Origin: RUG11247 sp050945995
GTDB lineage: Bacteria > Bacillota > Clostridia > Christensenellales > Aristaeellaceae
Length of the DNA stretch: 5,991 bases
Direction of reading: 5' to 3'
NCBI GenBank assembly: GCA_050945995.1
Contig: JBMNUA010000159.1
Coordinates: forward strand, 1-5,991
This document shows positions 1 to 5,060 of this stretch, one piece after another (the first letter of the stretch is position 1; every line of letters begins with the position of its first letter). The notes under the pieces were generated by a model. It was given only the letters and a program-made list of their open reading frames with translations, ran no database searches and was not told the origin of the DNA. The position numbers were made by a program, and so were the translations under genes.

Positions 1-1
1 G

Positions 2-1018
2 GTGCGCGCGGCGGGCATCCCGCTCCAGGACGGCGTGCGGCTGATCCTCGGCTGCGACGAGGAGACGGGCATGACGGACATGGCATACTACAAATCAAAA
101 TTCGCGCCGCCGGACTACGGATTTTCACCGGACGCGGAATTCCCGGTGATCAACATCGAAAAGGGCAGGCTCGAGCTTCAACTTACGCAGCGGGCGGCGG
201 GCGGCGGCGCGTACCCGATCCGATCCATGCATGCGGGCGAGCGCGTGAACGTCGTGCCGGGCGTGGCGGAGGCGGAGGTCGCGCTCACGGGCGGCGATTT
301 TGCAAACCTCGACGCGCGCGTGCGCGAAGCATCCGCGCGGTTGGGGCATCCGATCGCCTGCGAAAAAATCGGCGACGACGGCGCGCGGATCACGGCGACG
401 GGCAAGTCCGCGCACGCGGCGATGGCGGAGAACGGCGTGAACGCGGCGGGGCTCCTTCTGATCGCGCTCAAGGAGATCGGCGCGGGCGGCGGATTGAATG
501 ACGCGATCGGCGCGCTGGCGGATGTGATCGGGCTGGAGTACGACGGCAGATCGCTCGGCATACAGGCGGAGGACGAGGAATCCGGGCATCTGACATGCAA
601 TCTGGGCGTACTGCGCGCGGACGGCGATGGAATTTCGGCGCAGCTCGACATCCGCTACCCCATTTGCGAAAACGAGGAGCGGCTGTGCGGGCGCGCGGCG
701 ATGGCGATCTCCGGCACGGGGCTGTCGCTTCGGCGGCTGGGCGGGCATACGCCGCATCATGTGCCCGCGGAGCACAAGGTGGTCAAAGGGCTGATCGAGG
801 TCTATTCCGAGGTGACGGGCACGCCGGGCTACGCGTTTGCCATCGGCGGCGGCACCTACTCGCGCTGCATGCCCAACACCGTGGCGTTCGGCTTCAACTA
901 CCCCGGCGACACGGACACCTGTCACATGCCGGATGAATATGTGGACATCGAAAAGCTCATGATGAGTGTCAGAATCTTTGCGCGCGCGATTGCGAAACTC
1001 GCGGGCGGGGAGGCATGA
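2..1018 (+). CDS. M20 family dipeptidase (PepV/Sapep-like), 5' end missing
   Basis: This is the C-terminal 338 residues of a zinc-dependent cytosolic dipeptidase of the M20 family, which cleaves short peptides at the N-terminus. The frame is open from the first complete codon (GTG at 2, read here as an internal Val), so the true start lies upstream. Visible features in fragment numbering: the DEETG motif (D19-G23) carries the catalytic and bridging Glu pair E20/E21; SPDAEFP supplies a metal-ligand Asp (D44); GKSAHA (H138) lies in the lid domain; GGGTYSR and then CHMPDEY (H308) supply the last metal His. PepV proteins are about 460-470 residues, so about 130 are missing, including the first His and Asp metal ligands. 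The stop TGA at 1016-1018 overlaps the cmk start, which suggests one transcript. The family is clear; the exact substrate is not, and beta-Ala-dipeptidase or general Xaa-peptidase activity are both possible. Confidence 0.9.
   Translation: MRAAGIPLQDGVRLILGCDEETGMTDMAYYKSKFAPPDYGFSPDAEFPVINIEKGRLELQLTQRAAGGGAYPIRSMHAGERVNVVPGVAEAEVALTGGDFANLDARVREASARLGHPIACEKIGDDGARITATGKSAHAAMAENGVNAAGLLLIALKEIGAGGGLNDAIGALADVIGLEYDGRSLGIQAEDEESGHLTCNLGVLRADGDGISAQLDIRYPICENEERLCGRAAMAISGTGLSLRRLGGHTPHHVPAEHKVVKGLIEVYSEVTGTPGYAFAIGGGTYSRCMPNTVAFGFNYPGDTDTCHMPDEYVDIEKLMMSVRIFARAIAKLAGGEA
1007..1013 (+). promoter_or_regulatory. Ribosome binding site of cmk, inside the dipeptidase gene
   Basis: GGGGAGG lies inside the last codons of the dipeptidase gene. 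Two ATG codons follow in tandem, at 1015 and 1018. The distance is 1 nt to the first and 4 nt to the second, so 1018 is the better start. The overlap of ATGs and stop implies translational coupling. Confidence 0.6.
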
Positions 1019-1686
1019 TGGGCGTATTTTCGATTGCGATTGACGGGCCGGCGGGCGCGGGCAAATCGACGGTGGCGAAGGCGGTCTCGGCGGCGCTTCG
1101 CGCAAACTACCTCGACACCGGGGCGATGTACCGCGCGATGGGGCTGTATATGATACGAAGCGGCGTGGAACTTACGGACATGCGCGCGGTCGCACGGGCG
1201 TGCGCGGACGCGGATGTGCGCGTTCGCTACGAAGACGGGCGGCAGGTTACGCTTTTGGCAGACGAGGACGTCTCCGAGGCGATCCGCGCGGAGGCGTGCT
1301 CGCGCGCGGCGTCGCTTGTCTCGCAAGTGCCGGAGGTGCGCAGCCGCATGGTGGCGATCCAACAGGCGATTGCGCGCGATCAGAATTTGGTGATGGACGG
1401 GCGCGACATCGGCACGAAGGTGCTGCCAAACGCGACGGTGAAGATATTTCTGACCGCGTCCGCCGAGGTGCGCGCGCAGCGCAGGTACGAGGAGCTTTTG
1501 CAAAAGGGCGCGCAGGCGCAGCTCGACAAGGTGCGCGAGGACATCGAGGCGCGCGACCGGCTGGACACCATGCGCGCCGCGTCGCCGCTTGTGCGCGCCG
1601 AGGACGCCGTCGAGGTGGACACATCGGGCATGACGCTAAACGAGGTGATCGCGCACGTTGTGCGCATCGCGCGGGAGAGCATATGA
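1018..1686 (+). CDS. cmk: Cytidylate kinase
   Basis: Cmk transfers a phosphate from ATP to CMP or dCMP in the cytoplasm, recycling CMP released by phospholipid and RNA turnover. The protein has 222 residues, normal for the family. In order it shows the P-loop GPAGAGKST (10-18), YLDTGAMYRA (31-40) with D33 and R39 at the CMP site, the VSEAIR segment of the NMP-binding insert (85-90), MDGRDIGT (126-133), and EARDRLDTMR (177-186). R179, D183 and R186 in that last segment match the family's CMP-sugar contacts, and SPL (189-191) follows. Every key residue is present. ATG at 1015 would add one Met; 1018 is chosen because it sits 4 nt from GGGGAGG. The gene overlaps the dipeptidase stop and, by ATGA at 1683-1686, the plsC start, so the three are probably co-transcribed. 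Confidence 0.96.
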   Translation: MGVFSIAIDGPAGAGKSTVAKAVSAALRANYLDTGAMYRAMGLYMIRSGVELTDMRAVARACADADVRVRYEDGRQVTLLADEDVSEAIRAEACSRAASLVSQVPEVRSRMVAIQQAIARDQNLVMDGRDIGTKVLPNATVKIFLTASAEVRAQRRYEELLQKGAQAQLDKVREDIEARDRLDTMRAASPLVRAEDAVEVDTSGMTLNEVIAHVVRIARESI

Positions 1687-2273
1687 AAACGATTGTCGAA
1701 ATTCTCAAGTTCCTGTTCCGGCTCTACTACTACACAGTGTACCCCGTTCGGCTGATCGGCGAGTCGAACATCCCAACGGAGGGCGCAGCGATCCTGTGCG
1801 CGAACCACATCTCGCTGCGCGACCCGATCATACTGCTGCTTCGACTCAAGCGCGCGGTGTCGTTCATGGCGAAGGCGGAGCTGTTTCGCATCCGCATCGT
1901 GGGCGCGGTGCTGCGCGGGGCGGGGGCGTTCCCCGTCGATCGGGGGCGCGCGGATCTATCGGCGATACGCGAATCGATGCGCATCCTAAAAGCGGGGGGC
2001 GTGTTGGGCATCTTCCCGCAGGGCACGCGCAGCGCGGGCAACGCACGCACGCAGATGCACGGCGGGGCGGCGCTGATCGAGCAGCGCTCGAAAGCGCCGG
2101 TGATCCCCATCTACATACAGGGTCCGTACCGCGCGTTTCGCAAAACCGAAATTCGCATCGGCGCGCCGGTCGATCTGTCCGCGTTCGGGACGCGCTCGGA
2201 CAGCGCGACGATCGAGCAGGTGACCGAGCGGATCGACGGCGCGATCTGGGCGCTTGAGTCCGGGGCGGCGTAA
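1683..2273 (+). CDS. plsC: 1-acyl-sn-glycerol-3-phosphate acyltransferase
   Basis: PlsC adds the second acyl chain to lysophosphatidic acid at the inner face of the membrane, giving phosphatidic acid. The protein has 196 residues, the short form usual in Bacillota. A hydrophobic aromatic N-terminus (about 5-23) may dip into the membrane. Motif I is NHISLRD (41-47) with the catalytic H42/D47 pair. Motif II is GAFPVDRG (81-88). Motif III reads FPQGTRS (111-117). Motif IV is VIPIYIQG (140-147). Motif III normally has Glu where Q113 stands (codon CAG, 2019-2021), the one departure in an otherwise intact active site. The start is fixed by the ATGA overlap with cmk and by GGGAG at 1673-1677, 5 nt upstream. 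The C-terminal codons (2257-2273) are almost identical to the 5' arm of the terminator 304 bases downstream, so the original terminator may have overlapped the stop codon. Family assignment is firm; acyl-donor and acceptor preference is not visible. Confidence 0.94.
   Translation: MKTIVEILKFLFRLYYYTVYPVRLIGESNIPTEGAAILCANHISLRDPIILLLRLKRAVSFMAKAELFRIRIVGAVLRGAGAFPVDRGRADLSAIRESMRILKAGGVLGIFPQGTRSAGNARTQMHGGAALIEQRSKAPVIPIYIQGPYRAFRKTEIRIGAPVDLSAFGTRSDSATIEQVTERIDGAIWALESGAA
2257..2273. repeat. Left copy of 17-bp direct repeat flanking the first hairpin element
   Basis: AGTCCGGGGCGGCG followed by TAA (the plsC stop) recurs at 2561-2577, where it is followed by CAA; 16 of 17 bases agree. The left copy is protein-coding. 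The right copy is the 5' arm and part of the loop of the terminator. Confidence 0.75.
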
Positions 2274-2278
2274 ACGCA

Positions 2279-2306
2279 TCGTCAAAAAACTGATGTTTTT
2301 TGACGA
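2279..2306. repeat. Perfect 12-bp stem with TGAT loop
   Basis: TCGTCAAAAAAC (2279-2290) and GTTTTTTGACGA (2295-2306) are perfect reverse complements around a 4-nt loop. It starts 5 bases after the plsC stop codon. It is not a standard terminator because no T tract follows the 3' arm, although the arm itself contains six T. Confidence 0.85.
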
Positions 2307-2322
2307 GAAGGAAGAGGGCTGC

Positions 2323-2360
2323 GATTTGCTGAAAACCTCACGGTTTTCCGGGCGCAAATC
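2323..2360. repeat. Two-tier hairpin
   Basis: The inner stem is GAAAACC (2331-2337) with GGTTTTC (2342-2348) around loop TCAC. The outer stem is GATTTGC (2323-2329) with GCAAATC (2354-2360). Both stems are perfect, separated by 1 nt on the left and 5 nt on the right. Confidence 0.8.
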
Positions 2361-2375
2361 TGGCGGGCAGAAATT

Positions 2376-2416
2376 CATGTTCAGTCGAAAACGCAGGCGT
2401 TTTCTTTGTGAACATG
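2376..2416. repeat. Two-tier hairpin with the same architecture as the previous one
   Basis: The inner stem is GAAAACG (2387-2393) with CGTTTTC (2398-2404) around loop CAGG. The outer stem is CATGTTCA (2376-2383) with TGAACATG (2409-2416). The design (outer stem, asymmetric internal loop, 7-bp GAAAAC stem, 4-nt loop) repeats that at 2323-2360. Confidence 0.8.
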
Positions 2417-2445
2417 CAAGTTTGACGTACACGCCGCCAAACTTG
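2417..2445. repeat. 7-bp stem with 15-nt loop
   Basis: CAAGTTT (2417-2423) pairs with AAACTTG (2439-2445). It abuts the previous hairpin without a gap. In addition, TGGCGG at 2361-2366 could pair with CCGCCA at 2434-2439 as an alternative long-range stem. Confidence 0.6.
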
Positions 2446-2462
2446 ATTGATAAAGCTGTTCT

Positions 2463-2506
2463 GCAAGCTGCTGCTTCTATACCGATGTAATTTTTTGGCA
2501 GTTTGC
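2463..2506 (+). repeat. 9-bp stem with one G-U pair
   Basis: GCAAGCTGC (2463-2471) pairs with GCAGTTTGC (2498-2506). The one non-Watson-Crick pair is G-U on the + strand transcript and would be A-C on the other, a weak hint that the + strand is the RNA. The loop of 26 nt holds a six-T run. Confidence 0.5.
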
Positions 2507-2532
2507 GGTGAAGGAGCTAGCCCTTTCGCATC

Positions 2533-2571
2533 CTCATGGAAGGGAACGAGGGTTGTGAGCAGTCCGGGGCG
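2533..2571. repeat. Shared 39-nt 3'-end motif, copy in E1
   Basis: The motif contains AAGGGAACGAGGGT, then GAGCA, then GGGGCG. It aligns with 5001-5039 at 32 of 40 columns with two single-base gaps. In both places it runs directly into the 5' arm of a terminator-type hairpin. Confidence 0.75.
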
Positions 2572-2577
2572 GCGCAA
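2561..2577. repeat. Right copy of 17-bp direct repeat flanking the first hairpin element
   Basis: This is the partner of 2257-2273, exactly 304 bases downstream. It overlaps the 5' arm of the terminator at 2566-2595. Confidence 0.75.
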
Positions 2578-2595
2578 TACCGCCCCTCATTTTTT
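2566..2595 (+). terminator. Rho-independent terminator after plsC
   Basis: GGGGCGG (2566-2572) pairs with CCGCCCC (2580-2586) around a 7-nt loop, followed by TCA and six T (2590-2595). It ends the operon that contains cmk and plsC, and any RNA made from E1. Confidence 0.88.
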
Positions 2596-2692
2596 GGCAA
2601 AAAGCGAAATATATGCGCCGCCATGTTAAATGATGGTTATCTTTTACTAATTTGCAGGATTCGTGTAGGTGTCATCGAATTGTAGTATATGG

Positions 2693-2704
2693 CACATACT
2701 ATCG
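2693..2704. repeat. 12-nt direct repeat, first copy
   Basis: CACATACTATCG, identical to 2732-2743. Confidence 0.7.
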
Positions 2705-2731
2705 TTTTTGCTATGGTTATTGGGGGTTTTT

Positions 2732-2743
2732 CACATACTATCG
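2732..2743. repeat. 12-nt direct repeat, second copy
   Basis: CACATACTATCG, identical to 2693-2704. It ends 4 bases before the in-frame ATG at 2748. Confidence 0.7.
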
Positions 2744-2801
2744 CCGAATGGGGACACAGGTCTCCGCGAAGCGTCCGCAAAAGGCGCGAAGGGCGAAAGG
2801 A

Positions 2802-4901
2802 TTGATCCAGACGATATTATTGGCGAAACACGCGGGATTTTGCTTCGGGGTTCGGCGCGCGGTGGAAGCCGCGGAGGCGAACGCGCCGGCGACGACGCTC
2901 GGGGCGATCATCAACAATCCGCAGGCGGTCGCGTCCCTCGCGGAGAAGGGCGTCGCGGCGGCGCGCGAAATCGGGGAGATTCCCGCGGGCGCGCGGGCGA
3001 TCATACGCTCCCACGGCGTGGGGCGGCGCGAGACCGAGGCGATGCACGCGCGCGGCGGCGAGGTGATCGACGCGACCTGCCCGTTTGTCACGCGCATCCA
3101 GCAAATGGCGCGAAAGGCGGCGCAGGAGGATCGACCGCTCATCGTGATCGGCGAGCGGACGCACCCCGAGGTGATCGGCATCCTCGGCTGGGCGGGCGAG
3201 CGCGCGTATGCGGTGTTGACGGAAGATGACGTCGCCGCGCTGCCCGAGGATTTGAACGGCGCACTCGTCGTCTCGCAGGCGACGATGACCCGCGCGGTGT
3301 TTGACGAAATGGCGCGCGCGATCGCCGCGCGGTATCCGGACGCCGAGATCCAATGCACCATCTGCCCCGCCACGCACGAGCGGCAGCGCGAGGTGCAACA
3401 GATCGCCCGGCAGGCGGACGTGATGATCGTGATCGGCGGGCGGGAGAGCTCGAACAGCAAAAAGCTGTACCAGCTCGCGCGCGAGATATGCCCGCGCACC
3501 CATTTCATCGAAACCGCGGCGCAACTAGGTACAATCGTCGTCAACGCGGGCGACGTTGTTGGGATTACAGCCGGCGCGTCCACGCCGGATTGTATAATTA
3601 AGGAGGTTGTAACAGCAATGAACGACATCGAGAAGCAGGTCACCCAGTCCGAGGAGCTGCACACAGGTGAGGCCGAAACGCCCATCACGGAATCCGATTT
3701 TATGGCCGATGTGGAAAAGACTTTGGTTCAGATCCGCGCCGGACAGACGATCGTGGGTACTGTGGTGCAGATTACGGATGACGAAGTCTGCGTCAACGTC
3801 GGTTACAAGGCAGACGGATTGGTTAAGAAATCTGACCTCTCCTCAACCGATGTCAAGATTGGCGACGAGATAGAAGTCGAAGTAGTCAAGGTCAACGACG
3901 GCGAGGGCAATGTGCTGCTCTCCCAGCGAAACATCGTCAACCGCAAGCATTGGGATGAGATCGTCGCGCAGTACGATGCGGGCGAGTTCGTAGACGGCGT
4001 GGGCAAGGAGGCCGTGAAGGGCGGCTTGCTCGCGGACGTGAAGGGCATCCGCACGTTCATCCCCGCGTCCCAGCTCTCCATGCGCTATGTCGAGAAGATC
4101 GGCGAGTTCGTGGGGCAGGACATGAAGCTCAAGATCATCGAGCTGGACAAGTCCAAAAAGCGCATCGTCGCGTCGCGCAAGGCCGTGCTCATCGCCGAGG
4201 AATCGGAGAAGAAGAAGGAAATTTGGGAATCGCTCAAGGCTCGCGAGGGCGAGATCATCCAAGGCACCGTGCGCAGGCTCGCCGACTTCGGCGCGTTTGT
4301 GGACGTGGGCGGCGTGGACGGGCTGGTGCACGTCACCGATTTGAGCTGGGGCCGCGTACATCATCCCTCCGAGGTCGTGTCGATCAACGAGGTCATCGAG
4401 GTGAAAATCCTCAAGGTCGAGCCCGAGCGCGAGCGTGTGTCGCTCTCCTACAAGCAGACTCGCCCGCGTCCGTGGACCGTTGCGGACGAGAAGTACCCGG
4501 TGGGCAGCATCGTAGAGGGCAAGGTTGTGCGCATCACCACCTTCGGCGCGTTTGTGGAGCTCGAACCCGGATTGGACGGGCTGGTGCACATCTCGCAGTG
4601 CGCGCTGACGCGCATCGCGAAGGTCGAGGACGCCGTCAACGTCGGCGAGATCATCCGCGTGAAGGTGCTCGATGTGAACACCGAGGCGAAGCGCATTTCG
4701 CTTTCGATCCGCGAGGTGCTCGAGGACGAGGCGCTCGAGGGCGTGCCCGGCACGGACGAGTACGCGATTGCCGACAATCTGATGGAATTGGATGCGTCGG
4801 ATGATCTGTACCCGATCGACGACGGCGGCGAGGAATATGAGGACGCGGTCGAGGAGATCGCCGAGGAAGCTGCCGAGGAGACCGCCGAGGCGGAGGAATA
4901 A
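2802..4901 (+). CDS. ispH-rpsA: Bifunctional HMBPP reductase (IspH) / 30S ribosomal protein S1 fusion
   Basis: IspH (about 1-272) uses a [4Fe-4S] cluster to reduce HMBPP to IPP and DMAPP, the last MEP-pathway step. S1 (about 273-699) binds mRNA at the ribosome. Such fusions are known in Clostridia. Counting from TTG 2802 (699 aa), the cluster cysteines are C14 (GFCFGV), C93 (DATCPF) and C188 (CTICPAT). H71 (RSHGV), H121/E123 (HPEV), SSNS (216-219) and S260 (TAGAS) are present. N38 (IINNPQ) stands where His is usual, and A160 (SQAT) where Thr is usual. Four S1 domains follow at about 314-378, 394-462, 483-553 and 567-639, the last two with classic FGAFV, then an acidic tail. TTG 2802 is preferred because IspH homology starts at once and GAAGGG (2788-2793) lies 8 nt upstream. 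ATG 2748 would add 18 mostly basic residues but has no SD; TTG 2652 is unlikely. Confidence 0.93.
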   Translation: MIQTILLAKHAGFCFGVRRAVEAAEANAPATTLGAIINNPQAVASLAEKGVAAAREIGEIPAGARAIIRSHGVGRRETEAMHARGGEVIDATCPFVTRIQQMARKAAQEDRPLIVIGERTHPEVIGILGWAGERAYAVLTEDDVAALPEDLNGALVVSQATMTRAVFDEMARAIAARYPDAEIQCTICPATHERQREVQQIARQADVMIVIGGRESSNSKKLYQLAREICPRTHFIETAAQLGTIVVNAGDVVGITAGASTPDCIIKEVVTAMNDIEKQVTQSEELHTGEAETPITESDFMADVEKTLVQIRAGQTIVGTVVQITDDEVCVNVGYKADGLVKKSDLSSTDVKIGDEIEVEVVKVNDGEGNVLLSQRNIVNRKHWDEIVAQYDAGEFVDGVGKEAVKGGLLADVKGIRTFIPASQLSMRYVEKIGEFVGQDMKLKIIELDKSKKRIVASRKAVLIAEESEKKKEIWESLKAREGEIIQGTVRRLADFGAFVDVGGVDGLVHVTDLSWGRVHHPSEVVSINEVIEVKILKVEPERERVSLSYKQTRPRPWTVADEKYPVGSIVEGKVVRITTFGAFVELEPGLDGLVHISQCALTRIAKVEDAVNVGEIIRVKVLDVNTEAKRISLSIREVLEDEALEGVPGTDEYAIADNLMELDASDDLYPIDDGGEEYEDAVEEIAEEAAEETAEAEE
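3593..3598 (+). promoter_or_regulatory. Possible internal -10 box before the S1 part
   Basis: A perfect TATAAT lies inside the IspH end, in codons TGT ATA ATT that are untypical of the GC-rich gene. No good -35 box is visible 16-18 bases upstream (the region is GC-rich). It is listed only because it directly precedes a strong SD and an in-frame ATG. Confidence 0.3.
3601..3606 (+). promoter_or_regulatory. Internal ribosome binding site for separate S1
   Basis: AGGAGG, within AAGGAGGT, lies 11 nt before ATG 3618, which is Met273 of the fusion in the same frame. Initiation here would give a 427-residue four-domain S1, close to the size of stand-alone S1 proteins of Bacillota. Part of the match is explained by the conserved IspH C-terminal IKEV, so it may be a relic or chance. 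Confidence 0.45.
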
Positions 4902-4920
4902 GCAGACCGAAACGGTTGGG

Positions 4921-4949
4921 GGGGCGCAGGATTTTTCCTGCGCCCTTTG
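4921..4949 (+). terminator. Hairpin after ispH/rpsA, probable terminator, first copy
   Basis: GGGCGCAGG (4922-4930) pairs perfectly with CCTGCGCCC (4937-4945) around loop ATTTTT. The tail is only TTTGT, so it is a weak intrinsic terminator by the usual rules. It begins 19 bases after the stop codon, the right place. The 27 bases 4921-4947 are repeated exactly at 5034-5060. Confidence 0.6.
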
Positions 4950-4979
4950 TCCGAGAAATGCGTGATTGCATTTCCCGGA
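4950..4979. repeat. Stem-loop inside E2
   Basis: GAAATGC (4955-4961) pairs with GCATTTC (4968-4974) around GTGATT. The outer TCCG (4950-4953) pairs with CGGA (4976-4979) across one A-C mismatch, giving 11 pairs in all. Confidence 0.7.
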
Positions 4980-5000
4980 GTTCGGAATTTTCTTGTACCC

Positions 5001-5039
5001 CTCCTGAAGGGAAACGAGGGTAACGAGCAATCTGGGGCG
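5001..5039. repeat. Shared 39-nt 3'-end motif, copy in E2
   Basis: The motif contains AAGGGAAACGAGGGT, then GAGCA, then GGGGCG, and aligns with 2533-2571. It leads straight into the second hairpin copy. Confidence 0.75.
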
Positions 5040-5060
5040 CAGGATTTTTCCTGCGCCCTT
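5034..5060 (+). terminator. Hairpin, second copy of the post-rpsA terminator
   Basis: The 9-bp stem and loop (5035-5058) are identical to 4922-4945. Only two T follow before GGGC, so termination here is doubtful unless the hairpin acts as a processing or stabilising end. Confidence 0.45.

Larger units (their letters stand above)
2274..2577. repeat. Hairpin-rich non-coding element E1 (putative small insertion)
   Basis: These 304 bases between plsC and the terminator are clearly more AT-rich than the genes and hold no convincing reading frame. They are built from consecutive inverted repeats (2279-2306, 2323-2360, 2376-2416, 2417-2445, 2463-2506) and end in a motif (2533-2571) that recurs at 5001-5039. 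The 17-bp direct repeat makes this length the unit that would be removed by recombination or reversal of an insertion. Removing it would leave GGGGCGG, a loop containing the TAA stop, CCGCCCC and a T tract, that is, an intact terminator at the end of plsC. No transposase or other protein is encoded. It could be a MITE-like element, a REP-type palindromic repeat, or a transcribed structured RNA; the sequence alone does not decide. Boundaries are inferred. Confidence 0.5.
2596..2801 (+). promoter_or_regulatory. AT-rich leader of ispH/rpsA with a 12-nt direct repeat
   Basis: This non-coding stretch separates the terminator from the ispH/rpsA start, so a promoter is expected here. CACATACTATCG occurs twice, at 2693-2704 and 2732-2743, 39 bases apart. 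Each copy contains TACTAT (2697-2702 and 2736-2741), a fair match to a -10 box. No good -35 box is found at 16-18 bases from either copy, so the promoter call is weak. The spacing is close to four helical turns, which would suit a dimeric regulator. From about 2750 the sequence becomes GC-rich, and it could be 5' coding sequence if ATG 2748 is the real start. Confidence 0.35.
4948..5060. repeat. Second hairpin-rich element E2 with duplicated terminator
   Basis: This is a 113-base unit. It starts right after the first hairpin copy and ends with the second copy. It contains a stem-loop (4950-4979), an unpaired AT-rich stretch, and the motif shared with E1 (5001-5039). It encodes no protein. Like E1, it lies directly behind a gene and is bracketed by duplicated terminator-type sequence, so the two are probably members of one family, E2 being a short one. 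Tandem duplication of the hairpin followed by divergence is an alternative. Confidence 0.5.

Noticed and set aside
125..1105. Long - strand frame opposite the dipeptidase and the cmk start
   Set aside because: High GC content opens antisense frames; the product is rich in Arg, His and Ala without a domain, while the + strand has an unmistakable M20 protein.
2254..2490. Open frame of 78 codons on the + strand across the plsC end and E1
   Set aside because: It overlaps plsC, has no family resemblance I can see, and its codons are dictated by the palindromic stems; the opposite strand is equally open (2338-2577). Frames inside inverted repeats are expected by-products.
2338..2577. Open frame of 79 codons on the - strand within E1
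   Set aside because: There is no ribosome binding site I can support, it lies over hairpins and the terminator, and it shows no recognisable domain. It would become interesting only if homologues showed protein-type conservation.
2274..2600. tmRNA, RNase P RNA, group II intron or riboswitch
   Set aside because: I found no tRNA-like ends, no RNase P core strings, no domain V-like hairpin and no known aptamer core. The hairpin series does not match a class I know.
3559..3598. Complete internal promoter with TTGGGA as -35 for the TATAAT at 3593
   Set aside because: The spacing would be 28 bases, far too long; only the -10 match stands, at low confidence.
3843..5030. 395-codon - strand frame opposite the S1 domains and E2
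   Set aside because: It is a shadow of the S1 coding strand; the sense frame has four clear S1 domains.
2274..5060. CRISPR array
   Set aside because: The repeats are two-copy and unevenly spaced, with different inserts of 304 and 113 bases; there is no regular repeat-spacer pattern and no cas gene.
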